A stretch of 21,731 nt of DNA from Mesolinea sp964536465 (GCA_964536465.1 CAZHXQ010000025.1:1-21731), one strand, 5' to 3'; positions 1-7,812 are shown, numbered from the stretch's first letter. Numbers and translations are program-made. Notes: generated by a model from the letters alone, not told the origin.

Positions 1-166
1 GTACGGTGGGGGTTTACTCCCACCGCTATAGGGAAAGATATCGAGGCTATCGCATGGACTAACGCCCATGCGTACGGTGGGGGTTTACTCCCACCGCTAT
101 AGGGAAAGATATCGAGGCTATCGCATTGACTAAAGCCGATGCGTACGGTGGGGTTTACCCCCACCG
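1..166. repeat. Tandem ~71-bp repeat array with two hairpins per unit (right end of array)
   Basis: Units begin at 1, 72 and 143, a period of exactly 71 bp; the third copy keeps only its first ~24 bp before diverging, so the array ends here, and it is cut by the left edge. Each unit contains hairpin H1 (stem CGGTGGG/CCCACCG around a TTTA-centred loop) and hairpin H2 (stem CGCATGG/CCATGCG, 8-nt loop), separated by about 25 bp. Between copies the changes at stem positions preserve pairing: G-C becomes T·G in H2, and a G·T inside H1 becomes G-C in the last copy. The order is H1-linker-H2-H1-linker-H2-H1. No ORF covers it. It could be a BIME/REP-like palindromic array, a minisatellite, or part of a structured RNA; the sequence alone does not decide. 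Confidence 0.85.
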
Positions 167-210
167 AAATAGCTATGATTATCTGAATCACCGAATGAAC
201 TGACATCCTG

Positions 211-246
211 CCAGAGGAGACCATCAGCAAACCAAGGGCCCTCTGG
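211..246. repeat. Imperfectly understood inverted repeat (7-bp arms)
   Basis: CCAGAGG (211-217) and CCTCTGG (240-246) are perfect inverted arms separated by 22 bp. There is no T-tract next to them, so this is not a standard intrinsic terminator. The rest of 167-250, between the repeat array and the tRNA terminator, shows no gene. Confidence 0.35.
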
Positions 247-254
247 GAGGAATC

Positions 255-283
255 AAAAAACCCCGGGAAGTTTCCCAGGGTTT
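255..283 (-). terminator. Intrinsic terminator of tRNA-Pro(GGG)
   Basis: Read on the minus strand, a stem AACCCTGGGA / TCCCGGGGTT (one G·U pair) closes an AACT loop and runs into TTTTTT (260-255). It starts 7 nt beyond the tRNA 3' end. Confidence 0.85.
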
Positions 284-289
284 CTACTG

Positions 290-364
290 TCGGGGCGAAA
301 GGATTTGAACCTTCGACCTCTTGCACCCCATGCAAGCACGCTAGCCGGACTGCGCCACGCCCCG
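290..364 (-). tRNA. tRNA-Pro, anticodon GGG
   Basis: The reverse complement folds as a complete 75-nt cloverleaf. The acceptor stem is CGGGGCG/CGCCCCG with discriminator A; the D arm is GCGC/GCGT with a 10-nt loop; the anticodon stem CTTGC/GCAAG carries loop ATGGGGT, giving anticodon GGG; the variable loop has 5 nt; the T arm contains GGTTCAAATCC. A32-T38 in the anticodon loop is the pair known for tRNA-Pro(GGG) in other bacteria. CCA is not encoded, so the CCA-adding enzyme would be needed. It decodes CCC and CCU. Confidence 0.95.
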
Positions 365-374
365 ATAGGCAGTT

Positions 375-402
375 ATTATACACTTTGTGTCGTTTTTCGC
401 AA
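375..402 (-). promoter_or_regulatory. Sigma70-type promoter of tRNA-Pro(GGG)
   Basis: On the minus strand there is a -35 TTGCGA (402-397), a 16-bp spacer and a consensus -10 TATAAT (380-375). Transcription would start near 368, a few nucleotides before the mature tRNA 5' end at 364. The tRNA is therefore likely expressed independently of the phosphoesterase gene upstream. Confidence 0.7.
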
Positions 403-416
403 GGCTTTTGGTCAGG

Positions 417-911
417 TCAAAATGGCTCTACCAATCTCGTCAAGGCGCCGTCTGCCAGGTCTAAAATTACAAACGAGCGATTTTCTACTCTTTTTCCACC
501 CAACGAACCTGGGTTAATCACCCTGGTATTGGCAACCTTTTCATCCTTAAAACGGTGGGTGTGTCCGTGGAAGACATAATCATAGCTGCCAGATTCAATT
601 GCTTCTCTCAACAGCGAGTGCCAATGCCCGTGGGTCACAAAAATCCGCCTGGATGCCAGCACCAACTCGAGGCTTTCCCCCGCTTTGTTTTCCTCACCGA
701 GCCACATCATCCTCTCTTCAACCTCTGGAGCGTAATCCCCATTGCCGAAGACACAATACAGGCGAAAATCACCAAAATAGTCAAGCACATCCGCGTCGGT
801 AAGATCCCCGCAATGAATAACAGCCCCGATATCCTGCGTTAGTATTACCCGGCGCGCCAACTGGATATTATTGAGATTATTATGGGTATCACTGATGATG
901 GCGATTTTCAT
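417..911 (-). CDS. YfcE/MJ0936-type metallophosphoesterase
   Basis: This 164-residue protein is a single calcineurin-like phosphoesterase domain of the YfcE/YsnB group, predicted to hydrolyse phosphodiesters with two divalent metals (Mn2+ or similar) in the cytosol. The metal-binding motifs are all present in order: D8-x-H10, G35-D36, G56-N-G-D59, H94-G-H96, H115-G-H-T-H119, followed by NPGS. The length is normal for the family. The ATG is preceded by CGGAGC with 4 nt spacing. The physiological substrate is not known for this family in general. It precedes tRNA-Pro(GGG) on the same strand and is divergent from the TPR membrane-protein gene at 997; the intervening 85 bp must hold both promoters. 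Confidence 0.9.
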   Translation of the reverse strand: MKIAIISDTHNNLNNIQLARRVILTQDIGAVIHCGDLTDADVLDYFGDFRLYCVFGNGDYAPEVEERMMWLGEENKAGESLELVLASRRIFVTHGHWHSLLREAIESGSYDYVFHGHTHRFKDEKVANTRVINPGSLGGKRVENRSFVILDLADGALTRLVEPF

Positions 912-932
912 ACTTGCTCCGTTTAGAGATTT

Positions 933-961
933 ATTCTAGTTTATCATTATGTCTATGGTAA
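933..961 (-). promoter_or_regulatory. Putative promoter of the phosphoesterase gene
   Basis: Minus strand: -35 TTACCA (961-956), 17-bp spacer, -10 TAGAAT (938-933), about 20 nt before the start codon. The -35 overlaps a plus-strand -10-like TAAAAT (959-964), so the two divergent promoters would compete. Confidence 0.5.
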
Positions 962-964
962 AAT
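957..964 (+). promoter_or_regulatory. Putative -10 element (GGTAAAAT) for the TPR protein gene
   Basis: TAAAAT preceded by GG, 32 nt before the ATG at 997, which has a GGAG ribosome binding site at 986-989. The same octamer occurs before uvrC and before the lipoprotein gene at 19914. No good -35 is seen. Confidence 0.35.
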
Positions 965-996
965 TTCAACAATAATCACCCACTCGGAGCATCACT

Positions 997-1908
997 ATGA
1001 CATCAGCATTGGAAAGAGGAATCGAAGCAGCCAAATCAGGTCTGATGGAAGAGTCTCTGGCACATCTGAAGGATGCAATCGTGGAAGAACCCGAGAATGC
1101 TAATGTGTGGGTCTGGCTTTCCGCGATCATTGAAGACGAAGAGAAACAAACGGTTTTTCTGAAGAAAGCTCTCGATATCGATCCTGGTAACCGCCCCGCA
1201 CAACGAGGTCTGGCTTTTATCGAACGGAAGAAGTATATCCCCCCCAAGCCAGGCGAAAAACTCTCTGACTACACACGCCCGATTGGTGTCTTCGGCAAGC
1301 CCGCACTAACGCCTTCGCAGGCTGCAGCGAATATCGCCGCACAAAATCCTCTTCAGGAAGCAGCACCGGCACCCCAGCTTGCCACAGCTGCTCCGACAGT
1401 CCCAGCGCAAACCACCCCAAAGCCGGCTGCCGCGCGCAAACCCTGGTTGGATATCCTGCTATATGGTTTTACACTGATGATCTTCATCATCATTGGTATC
1501 CTGATCGGGTCCACCCTTCTTAACATCGATATCCCCTTCCTGAGCCCACCTAACCCGGTCTTATCTGTACTGCCGCCTGCCAATGGGGTTTTCATTCTGG
1601 AGAACGACCAATATAGCGAAATGCCAATGAATCAAACTCTGCCAGCGGATGCGAAGAGTCTGCCGGAAACGGCCAGCAAAAAACCTGAAATTGTGATCAA
1701 TACCCTGGTGATCAATTTGGACGAGCGCCTGGAACTGCTCGATCAAGACGATCAAAGCGTGCCTTTTGAGGCAATTGCCGCAGAAAACAATACGCGCGTC
1801 CTCACACCTGTAAGCGAGTTGACCCCAGGGCGCTACTGCCTTGTCTATTCCCTCAACCCCACGAAAGATGAAAACCTGTATTGGTGCCTTTATGTGGACG
1901 AAGAATAA
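997..1908 (+). CDS. TPR-repeat, single-pass membrane protein of unknown function
   Basis: A 303-residue protein in four parts. Residues 1-75 form about two TPR-like helical hairpins (the ALDIDPGNRPAQRG stretch is typical). Residues 80-148 are a Pro/Ala-rich linker. One transmembrane helix spans about 151-176 (LDILLYGFTLMIF and on). The C-terminal ~125 residues have no domain I recognise. There is no signal peptide, so the TPR part is probably cytoplasmic and the C-terminal domain outside. Similar TPR-linker-TM architectures are common in Anaerolineae; the function is unknown, with protein scaffolding a guess. The start is supported by GGAG 7 nt upstream. The nfnAB gene follows 38 bp later on the same strand, possibly in one transcript. 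Confidence 0.85.
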   Translation: MTSALERGIEAAKSGLMEESLAHLKDAIVEEPENANVWVWLSAIIEDEEKQTVFLKKALDIDPGNRPAQRGLAFIERKKYIPPKPGEKLSDYTRPIGVFGKPALTPSQAAANIAAQNPLQEAAPAPQLATAAPTVPAQTTPKPAAARKPWLDILLYGFTLMIFIIIGILIGSTLLNIDIPFLSPPNPVLSVLPPANGVFILENDQYSEMPMNQTLPADAKSLPETASKKPEIVINTLVINLDERLELLDQDDQSVPFEAIAAENNTRVLTPVSELTPGRYCLVYSLNPTKDENLYWCLYVDEE

Positions 1909-1946
1909 AAACACATTCCCCTAAAAGTATCCAGCAGGAGCACTCC

Positions 1947-4217
1947 ATAGAACTTAACACGATTATTCACAAAGAAACCCTGGCAGATCGCGTCAAATCT
2001 TATCAGGTTTATTCCCCTTACATCGCAAGAAAAGCAAAACCAGGACAATTTATTATCCTGCGGCTGGACGAAGACGGCGAACGGGTGCCATTGACAATCG
2101 TGGACCAGAATACTGCCGAGGGCACTATCAGGCTGATCGTTCAGACCGTGGGCAAAAGTACCACCCATCTTGACCAGATCCCAGTCGGTCAGGCCATCCA
2201 TGATGTGCTTGGACCATTGGGCAACCCGTCTGACATACAAAACTTTGGAAAAGTTTGTGTGGTCGCTGGCGGCGTTGGAGCGGCGGTTGCCTATCCGGTC
2301 GCTCGAGCGCTGAAAATCGTAGGCAATCAGGTCGCCTCGATTGTCGGCGCGCGTAATAAAGACCTGCTGATCCTGCAGGATGAGATAGCTGCGGTAAGCG
2401 ACCAGCTCTACTTCACGACCGACGATGGCAGCTCTGGCTACAAGGGCTTTGTTACACAAAAACTGCAGGAACTGCTGGATTCGGGAGAAATCTTCGATCA
2501 CGTTTTGGCGATCGGCCCCCTCTTTATGATGAGGGCCATCAGCGAATTGACCCGCAAGTACAAAATACCGACCACAGTCAGCCTCAATACCATCATGGTT
2601 GATGGAACTGGCATGTGCGGTGGCTGCCGGGTTCAGGTTGGTGACCAAACCAAATTCACCTGTGTGGATGGGCCCGAATTTGACGGGCACTTGGTCGATT
2701 ACACCAGCATTATTCAGCGCTCGCGAGCCTATAAAGACGATGACATTTGCCGGCTTGAAGCCCAGATCCCGGTCATGGACGAGATTGAAGCGCTCGACTC
2801 GGTCTCCGTTCTCGGTAAGCAGCGTCAAAGCATGCCGGAGCTTGCCCCTCAAACACGCATTCACAGTTTTGAAGAAGTCGCTTTGGGCTTCACAGAACTA
2901 CAAGCGCTGGCTGAGGCAGAACGCTGTCTGCAATGCCGCCGCCCGCTCTGCGTGGAAGGCTGCCCGGTTTCGGTCAAAATCCCTCAATTCATCCACCTGA
3001 TCAAAGAGAAAAAATACCTGGAAGCAGGTATGAAAATCAAGCAGGATAACTCCTTGCCGATGGTATGCGGGCGGGTTTGCCCACAAACTGAGCAGTGTGA
3101 AGGTGCCTGTATCCTGCTGAAGAAGGGGCAGCCAATCGCCATCGGCGCTCTGGAACGCTTCGCTGCCGATAAACTGGCTGAAAGTAACCTGCAAAGCCAG
3201 AAACCTGAACGCTCGAAGAAAGCACCCAAGGCAGCCCTGATCGGGTCTGGACCAGCCAGCCTGAGCTGTGCTGGCGATCTGGCCAAAGCGGGTGTTGAGA
3301 CGGTGGTCTTCGAAGCGTTTCACGATTTTGGCGGAGTCTTACGCTACGGCATTCCGGAATTCCGCCTAACTAAAACTATTGTTTCGCAGGAAGTACAGCA
3401 GCTGGAGAAACTCGGCGTAAGATTTGTCCCCAACACTCTCATCGGTGCCACGTTTACGATCAATGAGTTATTGAACGACTATGGTTTTGACGGCGTTTTT
3501 ATCGGCTCAGGAGCAGGCTTGCCCCGCTTTCTCGGCGTCCCCGGAGAAAACCTGGTTGGCATCTATTCGGCGAACGAATTCCTGACGCGTGTAAATTTGA
3601 TGAAAGCCTATCAGTATCCTAACGTGGACACGCCTGTACACAACCTTCATAACAAAATTGTCGGCGTCTTTGGCGGGGGAAATACTGCCCTCGATTCAGC
3701 CCGGGTGGCCATCAGGCTTGGCGCTAAGGAAACTTACATCATCTATCGCCGTGGGCAGGAAGAAATGCCAGGGCGAAAAGAGGAGATCGAGCACGCCATT
3801 GCAGAAGGAGTGCAATTTGCCTACCTGCGCAATCCAACTGAATTCGTAGGGGACGCAGACGGCAATCTGACCGGCGTACATCTGATAAAAATGGAGCTCG
3901 GCGAGCCGGACTCCAGCAACCGCCGCAGACCGATCCCGATCGCGGGTTCAGAATTTTTACAGCCATTGGAAATCGCTGTCATCGCCATAGGCAACGCGTC
4001 CAACCCACTAATTCATAAATCAACACCTGAGATCGAAGTAAATCATTGGGGCAATATCATTGTCGACGAAAACACATCCGTCACGAGCATGCCTGCTGTC
4101 TACGCTGGAGGCGACATTGTCACCGGCGGCGCAACCGTCATCCTGGCTATGGGCGCGGGTCGCAAAGCAGCCGCATCGATGGTGGATTACTTCCGCACAC
4201 TGGGGTACCAGCTATGA
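1947..4217 (+). CDS. nfnAB: Fused NADH-dependent ferredoxin:NADP+ oxidoreductase (NfnA-NfnB)
   Basis: About 756 residues joining both subunits of the flavin-bifurcating transhydrogenase. Residues 1-280 are NfnA/PyrK-like: FAD and NAD(H) domains, then a [2Fe-2S] site with D219, C224, C227 and C239. Residues 300-756 are NfnB/GltD-like: two [4Fe-4S] motifs (C327, C330, C335, C339; C374, C378, C384, C388), an FAD motif GSGPAS near 433 and an NADPH motif GGGNTALD. The expected role is reversible coupling of NADPH, NADH and reduced ferredoxin in an anaerobe; such fusions are also annotated as DHODH-B NAD-binding subunit/glutamate synthase. Start: no ATG, GTG or TTG lies near the expected N-terminus. 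ATA at 1947 fits NfnA homologs and has GGAG 6 nt upstream; the alternative TTG (1881) or GTG (1884) overlaps the previous gene and lacks an RBS. The stop overlaps the next ATG (ATGA). Confidence 0.9.
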   Translation: MELNTIIHKETLADRVKSYQVYSPYIARKAKPGQFIILRLDEDGERVPLTIVDQNTAEGTIRLIVQTVGKSTTHLDQIPVGQAIHDVLGPLGNPSDIQNFGKVCVVAGGVGAAVAYPVARALKIVGNQVASIVGARNKDLLILQDEIAAVSDQLYFTTDDGSSGYKGFVTQKLQELLDSGEIFDHVLAIGPLFMMRAISELTRKYKIPTTVSLNTIMVDGTGMCGGCRVQVGDQTKFTCVDGPEFDGHLVDYTSIIQRSRAYKDDDICRLEAQIPVMDEIEALDSVSVLGKQRQSMPELAPQTRIHSFEEVALGFTELQALAEAERCLQCRRPLCVEGCPVSVKIPQFIHLIKEKKYLEAGMKIKQDNSLPMVCGRVCPQTEQCEGACILLKKGQPIAIGALERFAADKLAESNLQSQKPERSKKAPKAALIGSGPASLSCAGDLAKAGVETVVFEAFHDFGGVLRYGIPEFRLTKTIVSQEVQQLEKLGVRFVPNTLIGATFTINELLNDYGFDGVFIGSGAGLPRFLGVPGENLVGIYSANEFLTRVNLMKAYQYPNVDTPVHNLHNKIVGVFGGGNTALDSARVAIRLGAKETYIIYRRGQEEMPGRKEEIEHAIAEGVQFAYLRNPTEFVGDADGNLTGVHLIKMELGEPDSSNRRRPIPIAGSEFLQPLEIAVIAIGNASNPLIHKSTPEIEVNHWGNIIVDENTSVTSMPAVYAGGDIVTGGATVILAMGAGRKAAASMVDYFRTLGYQL

Positions 4218-5596
4218 CAAAAATCACCTGCCTCGGAGCCGGCAGCCATTCGTTTGGTTTGAGCACGCTGATCACATTGCTGCAAAGTGAGGTGTTACGG
4301 GGTGCTGAAATCGCGCTGGTGGACATTAACCAGGAGTCTCTGGACCTGATCAGTTCCCTGGCAAACTGGCTCAATTCGGAATGGGGATCCGGTAAACTGA
4401 TCAGCAGTCACTCTTCTCATCGAAACGCCTTAAAAGGTACAGATTTTGTCATCAGCGCCATTGAGGTCCAACCTCGTGAAGGTCTCTGGCGCAGAGACTT
4501 TGAATTGGGCAGCAGCTATGGGCTCAGACAGCCCTATGCCGAAAATGGCGGTCCCGGGGGCTTTGCTCACGCGGCCCGTAATGTCAATACCATCCTCCAG
4601 ATCGCGCGCGACATGGAGGAGCAATGCCCAACTGCCTGGTATCTCAACTTCAGCAACCCCCTTCACCGCATTTGTTATCTGATCAACCAATACACTTCGA
4701 TCAGATCGGTTGGGCTTTGCCACCAGCTTGCCATTGGCTATGCCATGGTCGCGAAGGCTTTGGCTGCTGACTATGACATAGCAGGTGCTGAAGAATTTGT
4801 CAGTTCGCATGCAGACCCTAAAAATGATCACGCCCACCGCGCAATGGGGTTGGCAGGCATGAAACATTTCAAGATTACGGCAGCGGGTCTCAACCATTTC
4901 ACCTGGATGACCGCATTGAGCGATCGCCAAACCGGGCAGGACCTCTACCCCCTTTTCCAGGAGCGCTGGCAATCATTGCCCGCAAATTTCGAGCCCCTTA
5001 CTAGAAAGGTGTTTGAGACTTTCCAGCTTTTCCCCATCCCGGGTGACGAACACTTGTGCGAGTACCTGCCCTGGATGTGCAATCTCCGGACGAAACCCTG
5101 GCTTAAATATGACCTTTCTCTTTACGACTGGGATTACTTCCAGACCAATCGCGAAGAACTTTGGCAACAAATTTCAGACGACATACGTCTGAAGCAAAAC
5201 ATTGAGCGCTACAGCCACAGACATTCCGAAGGGGCAATTGAAATAATCACCGCCATGTTGACCGATTCAAATTTCTTGTGGGAAGCCGTAAATCTGCCCA
5301 ATAACGGCACCATTGTCGGTCTGGCTGATAGCGCTGTGGTTGAAATTCCTGCCCTGGTCAGTAACGATGGCTTTACTCCCGTTAGCCAGTTTGAACTCCC
5401 CAAAGGCGTGCTTGCTTTGCTACAGCGTGAGGTAAATACAGCTCAACTCAACATTGACGCGGTAGTGCAGGGTGACCGCCAACTGGCGATCCAGAGCTTG
5501 CTGCTCGACCCGGTGGTGGACGACATCGACCTGGCTGAACATCTATTAGAAGAAATATTGGATTCTTACAAATCCTTCCTTCCCCAGTTTTTTTAA
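4214..5596 (+). CDS. Family 4 glycoside hydrolase (NAD+/Mn2+-dependent; alpha-glucosidase/alpha-galactosidase-like)
   Basis: 460 residues, the usual GH4 length. The N-terminus is a Rossmann fold (KITCLGAGSHSFG) for NAD+. The family signatures NP (in NFSNPLHR) and the metal-binding C169-H170 (GLCHQ) are present, followed by GLNHFTW. GH4 enzymes hydrolyse glycosides by an oxidation-elimination mechanism needing NAD+ and a divalent metal. Whether this one prefers alpha-glucosides, alpha-galactosides or galacturonides cannot be told from sequence inspection. The ATG overlaps the nfnAB stop by 4 bp, which indicates translational coupling and one operon, although no metabolic link is obvious. No sugar transporter is adjacent. 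No terminator hairpin is seen after the stop. Confidence 0.88.
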   Translation: MTKITCLGAGSHSFGLSTLITLLQSEVLRGAEIALVDINQESLDLISSLANWLNSEWGSGKLISSHSSHRNALKGTDFVISAIEVQPREGLWRRDFELGSSYGLRQPYAENGGPGGFAHAARNVNTILQIARDMEEQCPTAWYLNFSNPLHRICYLINQYTSIRSVGLCHQLAIGYAMVAKALAADYDIAGAEEFVSSHADPKNDHAHRAMGLAGMKHFKITAAGLNHFTWMTALSDRQTGQDLYPLFQERWQSLPANFEPLTRKVFETFQLFPIPGDEHLCEYLPWMCNLRTKPWLKYDLSLYDWDYFQTNREELWQQISDDIRLKQNIERYSHRHSEGAIEIITAMLTDSNFLWEAVNLPNNGTIVGLADSAVVEIPALVSNDGFTPVSQFELPKGVLALLQREVNTAQLNIDAVVQGDRQLAIQSLLLDPVVDDIDLAEHLLEEILDSYKSFLPQFF

Positions 5597-5644
5597 ATCA
5601 GACCATATGGAACAAGAAAAGAATGAAGAACTAAGCAATTTAAT

Positions 5645-5673
5645 TTGACAACCCATTAAATCGGTAGTATAGT
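5645..5673 (+). promoter_or_regulatory. Strong sigma70-type promoter of the cold-shock gene
   Basis: Perfect -35 TTGACA (5645-5650), an optimal 17-bp spacer, and -10 TATAGT (5668-5673). Transcription would start near 5680, giving a leader of about 90 nt before the ATG at 5771. It is the best promoter match in the window, fitting a highly expressed gene. Confidence 0.87.
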
Positions 5674-5770
5674 TGATTCGTTAAGGCTTGTTACCCAAAA
5701 ATTAACCAATGATTGTGTAAACAGCAAAGACAATATATTTTGATTTATCAAGAGAGGAAGTAGTACGAGC

Positions 5771-5986
5771 ATGACTGAACGAGAAGTTGGAACTGTCAAA
5801 TGGTTCAATGGTGAAAAAGGCTTCGGCTTTATTGCCAGAAAATCTAACGACAAAGATGTTTTTGTGCATTACAGCGCAATCATTAGCGATGGTTTTCGAT
5901 CTTTAAAAGAAGATCAAACCGTTGAATTCAGTGTAGTAGATGGTCCTAAAGGACCTCAAGCTCAGGACGTAAAAGTTCTGGATTAA
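5771..5986 (+). CDS. csp: Cold-shock domain protein (CspA family)
   Basis: 71 residues including the start, one OB-fold cold-shock domain. RNP1 is KGFGFI (16-21) and RNP2 is VFVHY (30-34), with the N-terminal GTVKWFN core. It binds single-stranded RNA/DNA and acts as an RNA chaperone in the cytosol. A purine-rich AGAGGA RBS (5753-5758) lies 12 nt before the ATG, rather far. The gene stands alone, with its own promoter and a strong terminator. The ~90-nt A/T-rich leader recalls the long regulatory leaders of known csp mRNAs, but temperature control is only inferred. Confidence 0.96.
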   Translation: MTEREVGTVKWFNGEKGFGFIARKSNDKDVFVHYSAIISDGFRSLKEDQTVEFSVVDGPKGPQAQDVKVLD

Positions 5987-6005
5987 TACCTAACTGGACA
6001 TTATC

Positions 6006-6037
6006 AAAAAGGCTGCCAAAAGCAGCCTTTTTCTTTT
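6006..6037. terminator. Bidirectional intrinsic terminator between csp and ettA
   Basis: GGCTGC (6011-6016), loop CAAAA, GCAGCC (6022-6027), followed by a T-rich tract on the plus strand and preceded by five As that give a T-tract on the minus strand. It therefore can stop csp (+) and the convergent ettA (-). Confidence 0.9.
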
Positions 6038-6103
6038 ACATTATGCCCTGCCCTCTTTTTCAGAAATATTGTCTCGAGATCGTCCAAAAGTCGCTAAGCG
6101 AGA

Positions 6104-7780
6104 TCAGCTGCGCTTCAGCTCCCGCATGGTGTCTTTGCGGTTGACGCCCATCGTCCTGCCATATTGTTTAAGTTGATATTCCTCGTAGTCTGACCAGTTT
6201 CCCAAAAATAGTTTAGGCTCCTCTTCACCGCCCAGGGCTAAAATATGGGTTGTAACACGGTCGAGGAACCAGCGGTCATGGCTGACCACGATGGCACAGC
6301 CAGCAAACTCTTCCAGTGCCTGCTCCAGTGCCCGCAGGGTGTTGACGTCCAGGTCATTGGTGGGTTCGTCCAGCAAAAGGACATTAGCGCCCACCGTCAG
6401 CGTTTTCGCCAGGAAAACTCGATTACGCTCCCCGCCTGAAAGCGTCTTGACCGCTTTCTGTTGGTCAGAGCCGGTGAAATTAAATGAGCCGCAATAAGCC
6501 CGCCCATTTACAGTGGTGTCACCGAGTTGAAGATTATCTGCCCCGCCAGTAATTTCTTCGAAAACCGTAGCCTCGGGATCAAGACTCCGCATTTGGTCGG
6601 CGTAACCCAACTTGACCGTTTCTCCTAAAGTAACGGTGCCACTGTCCGCTCTGACCAGGCCGGCAATGATCTTGATCAAGGTCGACTTGCCTGCACCGTT
6701 GGGCCCAATCACGCCTACAATGGATCCAGGTGGGACAGACAAGTCCAGCTGGTTAAGCAGTACCCGCTCTCCGTAGGCCTTGCTGATACCCTCCAGCTCA
6801 ATCACGACATCCCCTAAACGCGGTCCCGAGGGGATGTAGATCTCGAGATCCTTGCGCGCCTTTTCCTTCTCCTGGGAGAGCAGTTTTTCATACGCTGTCA
6901 CACGCGCCTGTCCTTTTGCTTGCCGGGCTCTGGGCGACATCTTGATCCAATCCAATTCGTGTCGCAAGGTACGCTGGCGTTTACTCTCGGTTTTTTCTTC
7001 CACCCGCAGCCGCTCTTGCTTTTGTTCCAGCCACGAGGAATAATTGCCTTTCCAGGGGATACCTTCGCCGCGATCCAGTTCCAGAATCCAGCCAGCCACA
7101 TGATCGAGAAAATAACGATCATGCGTGACCGCGATCACGGTGCCTTCATAATTTTGGAGATGATGTTCAAGCCAGGCAACCGATTCAGCGTCCAGGTGGT
7201 TGGTCGGTTCATCCAGTAAAAGGATATCAGGCTCTTCCAGCAAGATCTTTGTCAGAGCCACCCGTCGGCGTTCTCCGCCAGACAACACCTTGACAGGGGT
7301 ATCGCCAGGCGGGCAGCGGAGAGCATCCATAGCCAGTTTGAGATGGCTGTCCAGATTCCAGGCGTCGTGATGGTCCAGTTTCTCCTGCAATTTGCCTTGT
7401 TTCTCAATCAGTTTCTCGAAATCAGCGTCCGGGTCAGCAAAAGCTTCATTGACAGCGTCATATTCTGCCAACAGGTCGACAATCGGCTGAACAGCCTGTT
7501 TGATGACTTCTATTACAGTTTTCTCTTCATCCAGAACTGGCTCCTGTTCCATCAGCCCGACGCTATAGCCTTTTGAACGGGCTATTTCGCCAATGTAATC
7601 CTGGTCTTTACCTGCCATAATGCGCAGCAGGGTCGACTTGCCAGAGCCGTTCAAGCCCAGCACGCCGATCTTGGCACCATAATAAAAGCCCAGTGATATG
7701 TCTTTGAGCACCATTTTATTAGGCGGGTGCAGCTTTCCCACCCGGACCATTGAAAATATTACTTGAGTATCTGAAGCCAT
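6104..7780 (-). CDS. ettA: ABC-F ATPase, energy-dependent translational throttle EttA
   Basis: 558 residues with two ABC ATPase domains and no membrane segments. The first Walker A is GLNGSGKST (42-50), followed by LSGGERRR and LLLDEPTNHLD; the second half has GPNGAGKST, LSGGERNR and LLLDEPTNDLD. Length, N-terminus (VIFSMVRVGK) and the charged linker between domains (about 250-320) match EttA, which binds the ribosomal E site and gates the first elongation step according to the ATP/ADP ratio. The gene begins 62 bp downstream of tRNA-Pro(CGG), whose terminator lies between them. A TACAAT hexamer (7805-7800) 19 nt before the ATG may be its -10, with only a weak AAGAGAAA RBS. It converges with csp. 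Confidence 0.92.
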   Translation of the reverse strand: MASDTQVIFSMVRVGKLHPPNKMVLKDISLGFYYGAKIGVLGLNGSGKSTLLRIMAGKDQDYIGEIARSKGYSVGLMEQEPVLDEEKTVIEVIKQAVQPIVDLLAEYDAVNEAFADPDADFEKLIEKQGKLQEKLDHHDAWNLDSHLKLAMDALRCPPGDTPVKVLSGGERRRVALTKILLEEPDILLLDEPTNHLDAESVAWLEHHLQNYEGTVIAVTHDRYFLDHVAGWILELDRGEGIPWKGNYSSWLEQKQERLRVEEKTESKRQRTLRHELDWIKMSPRARQAKGQARVTAYEKLLSQEKEKARKDLEIYIPSGPRLGDVVIELEGISKAYGERVLLNQLDLSVPPGSIVGVIGPNGAGKSTLIKIIAGLVRADSGTVTLGETVKLGYADQMRSLDPEATVFEEITGGADNLQLGDTTVNGRAYCGSFNFTGSDQQKAVKTLSGGERNRVFLAKTLTVGANVLLLDEPTNDLDVNTLRALEQALEEFAGCAIVVSHDRWFLDRVTTHILALGGEEEPKLFLGNWSDYEEYQLKQYGRTMGVNRKDTMRELKRS

Positions 7781-7812
7781 AATTTCTCTTTTTTCTTTGA
7801 TTGTAACAAATT

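Noticed and set aside
1..166. CRISPR array
   Set aside because: Nearly the whole 71-bp unit is repeated; only 3 positions vary between full copies, so there are no spacers, and no cas gene is in the window.
1890..2864. 324-codon ORF on the minus strand
   Set aside because: It lies antisense to the well-supported nfnAB gene, has no recognisable domain, and reflects the codon bias of the real gene.
4430..4972. 180-codon ORF on the minus strand
   Set aside because: Antisense to the GH4 gene; composition is that of a shadow frame.
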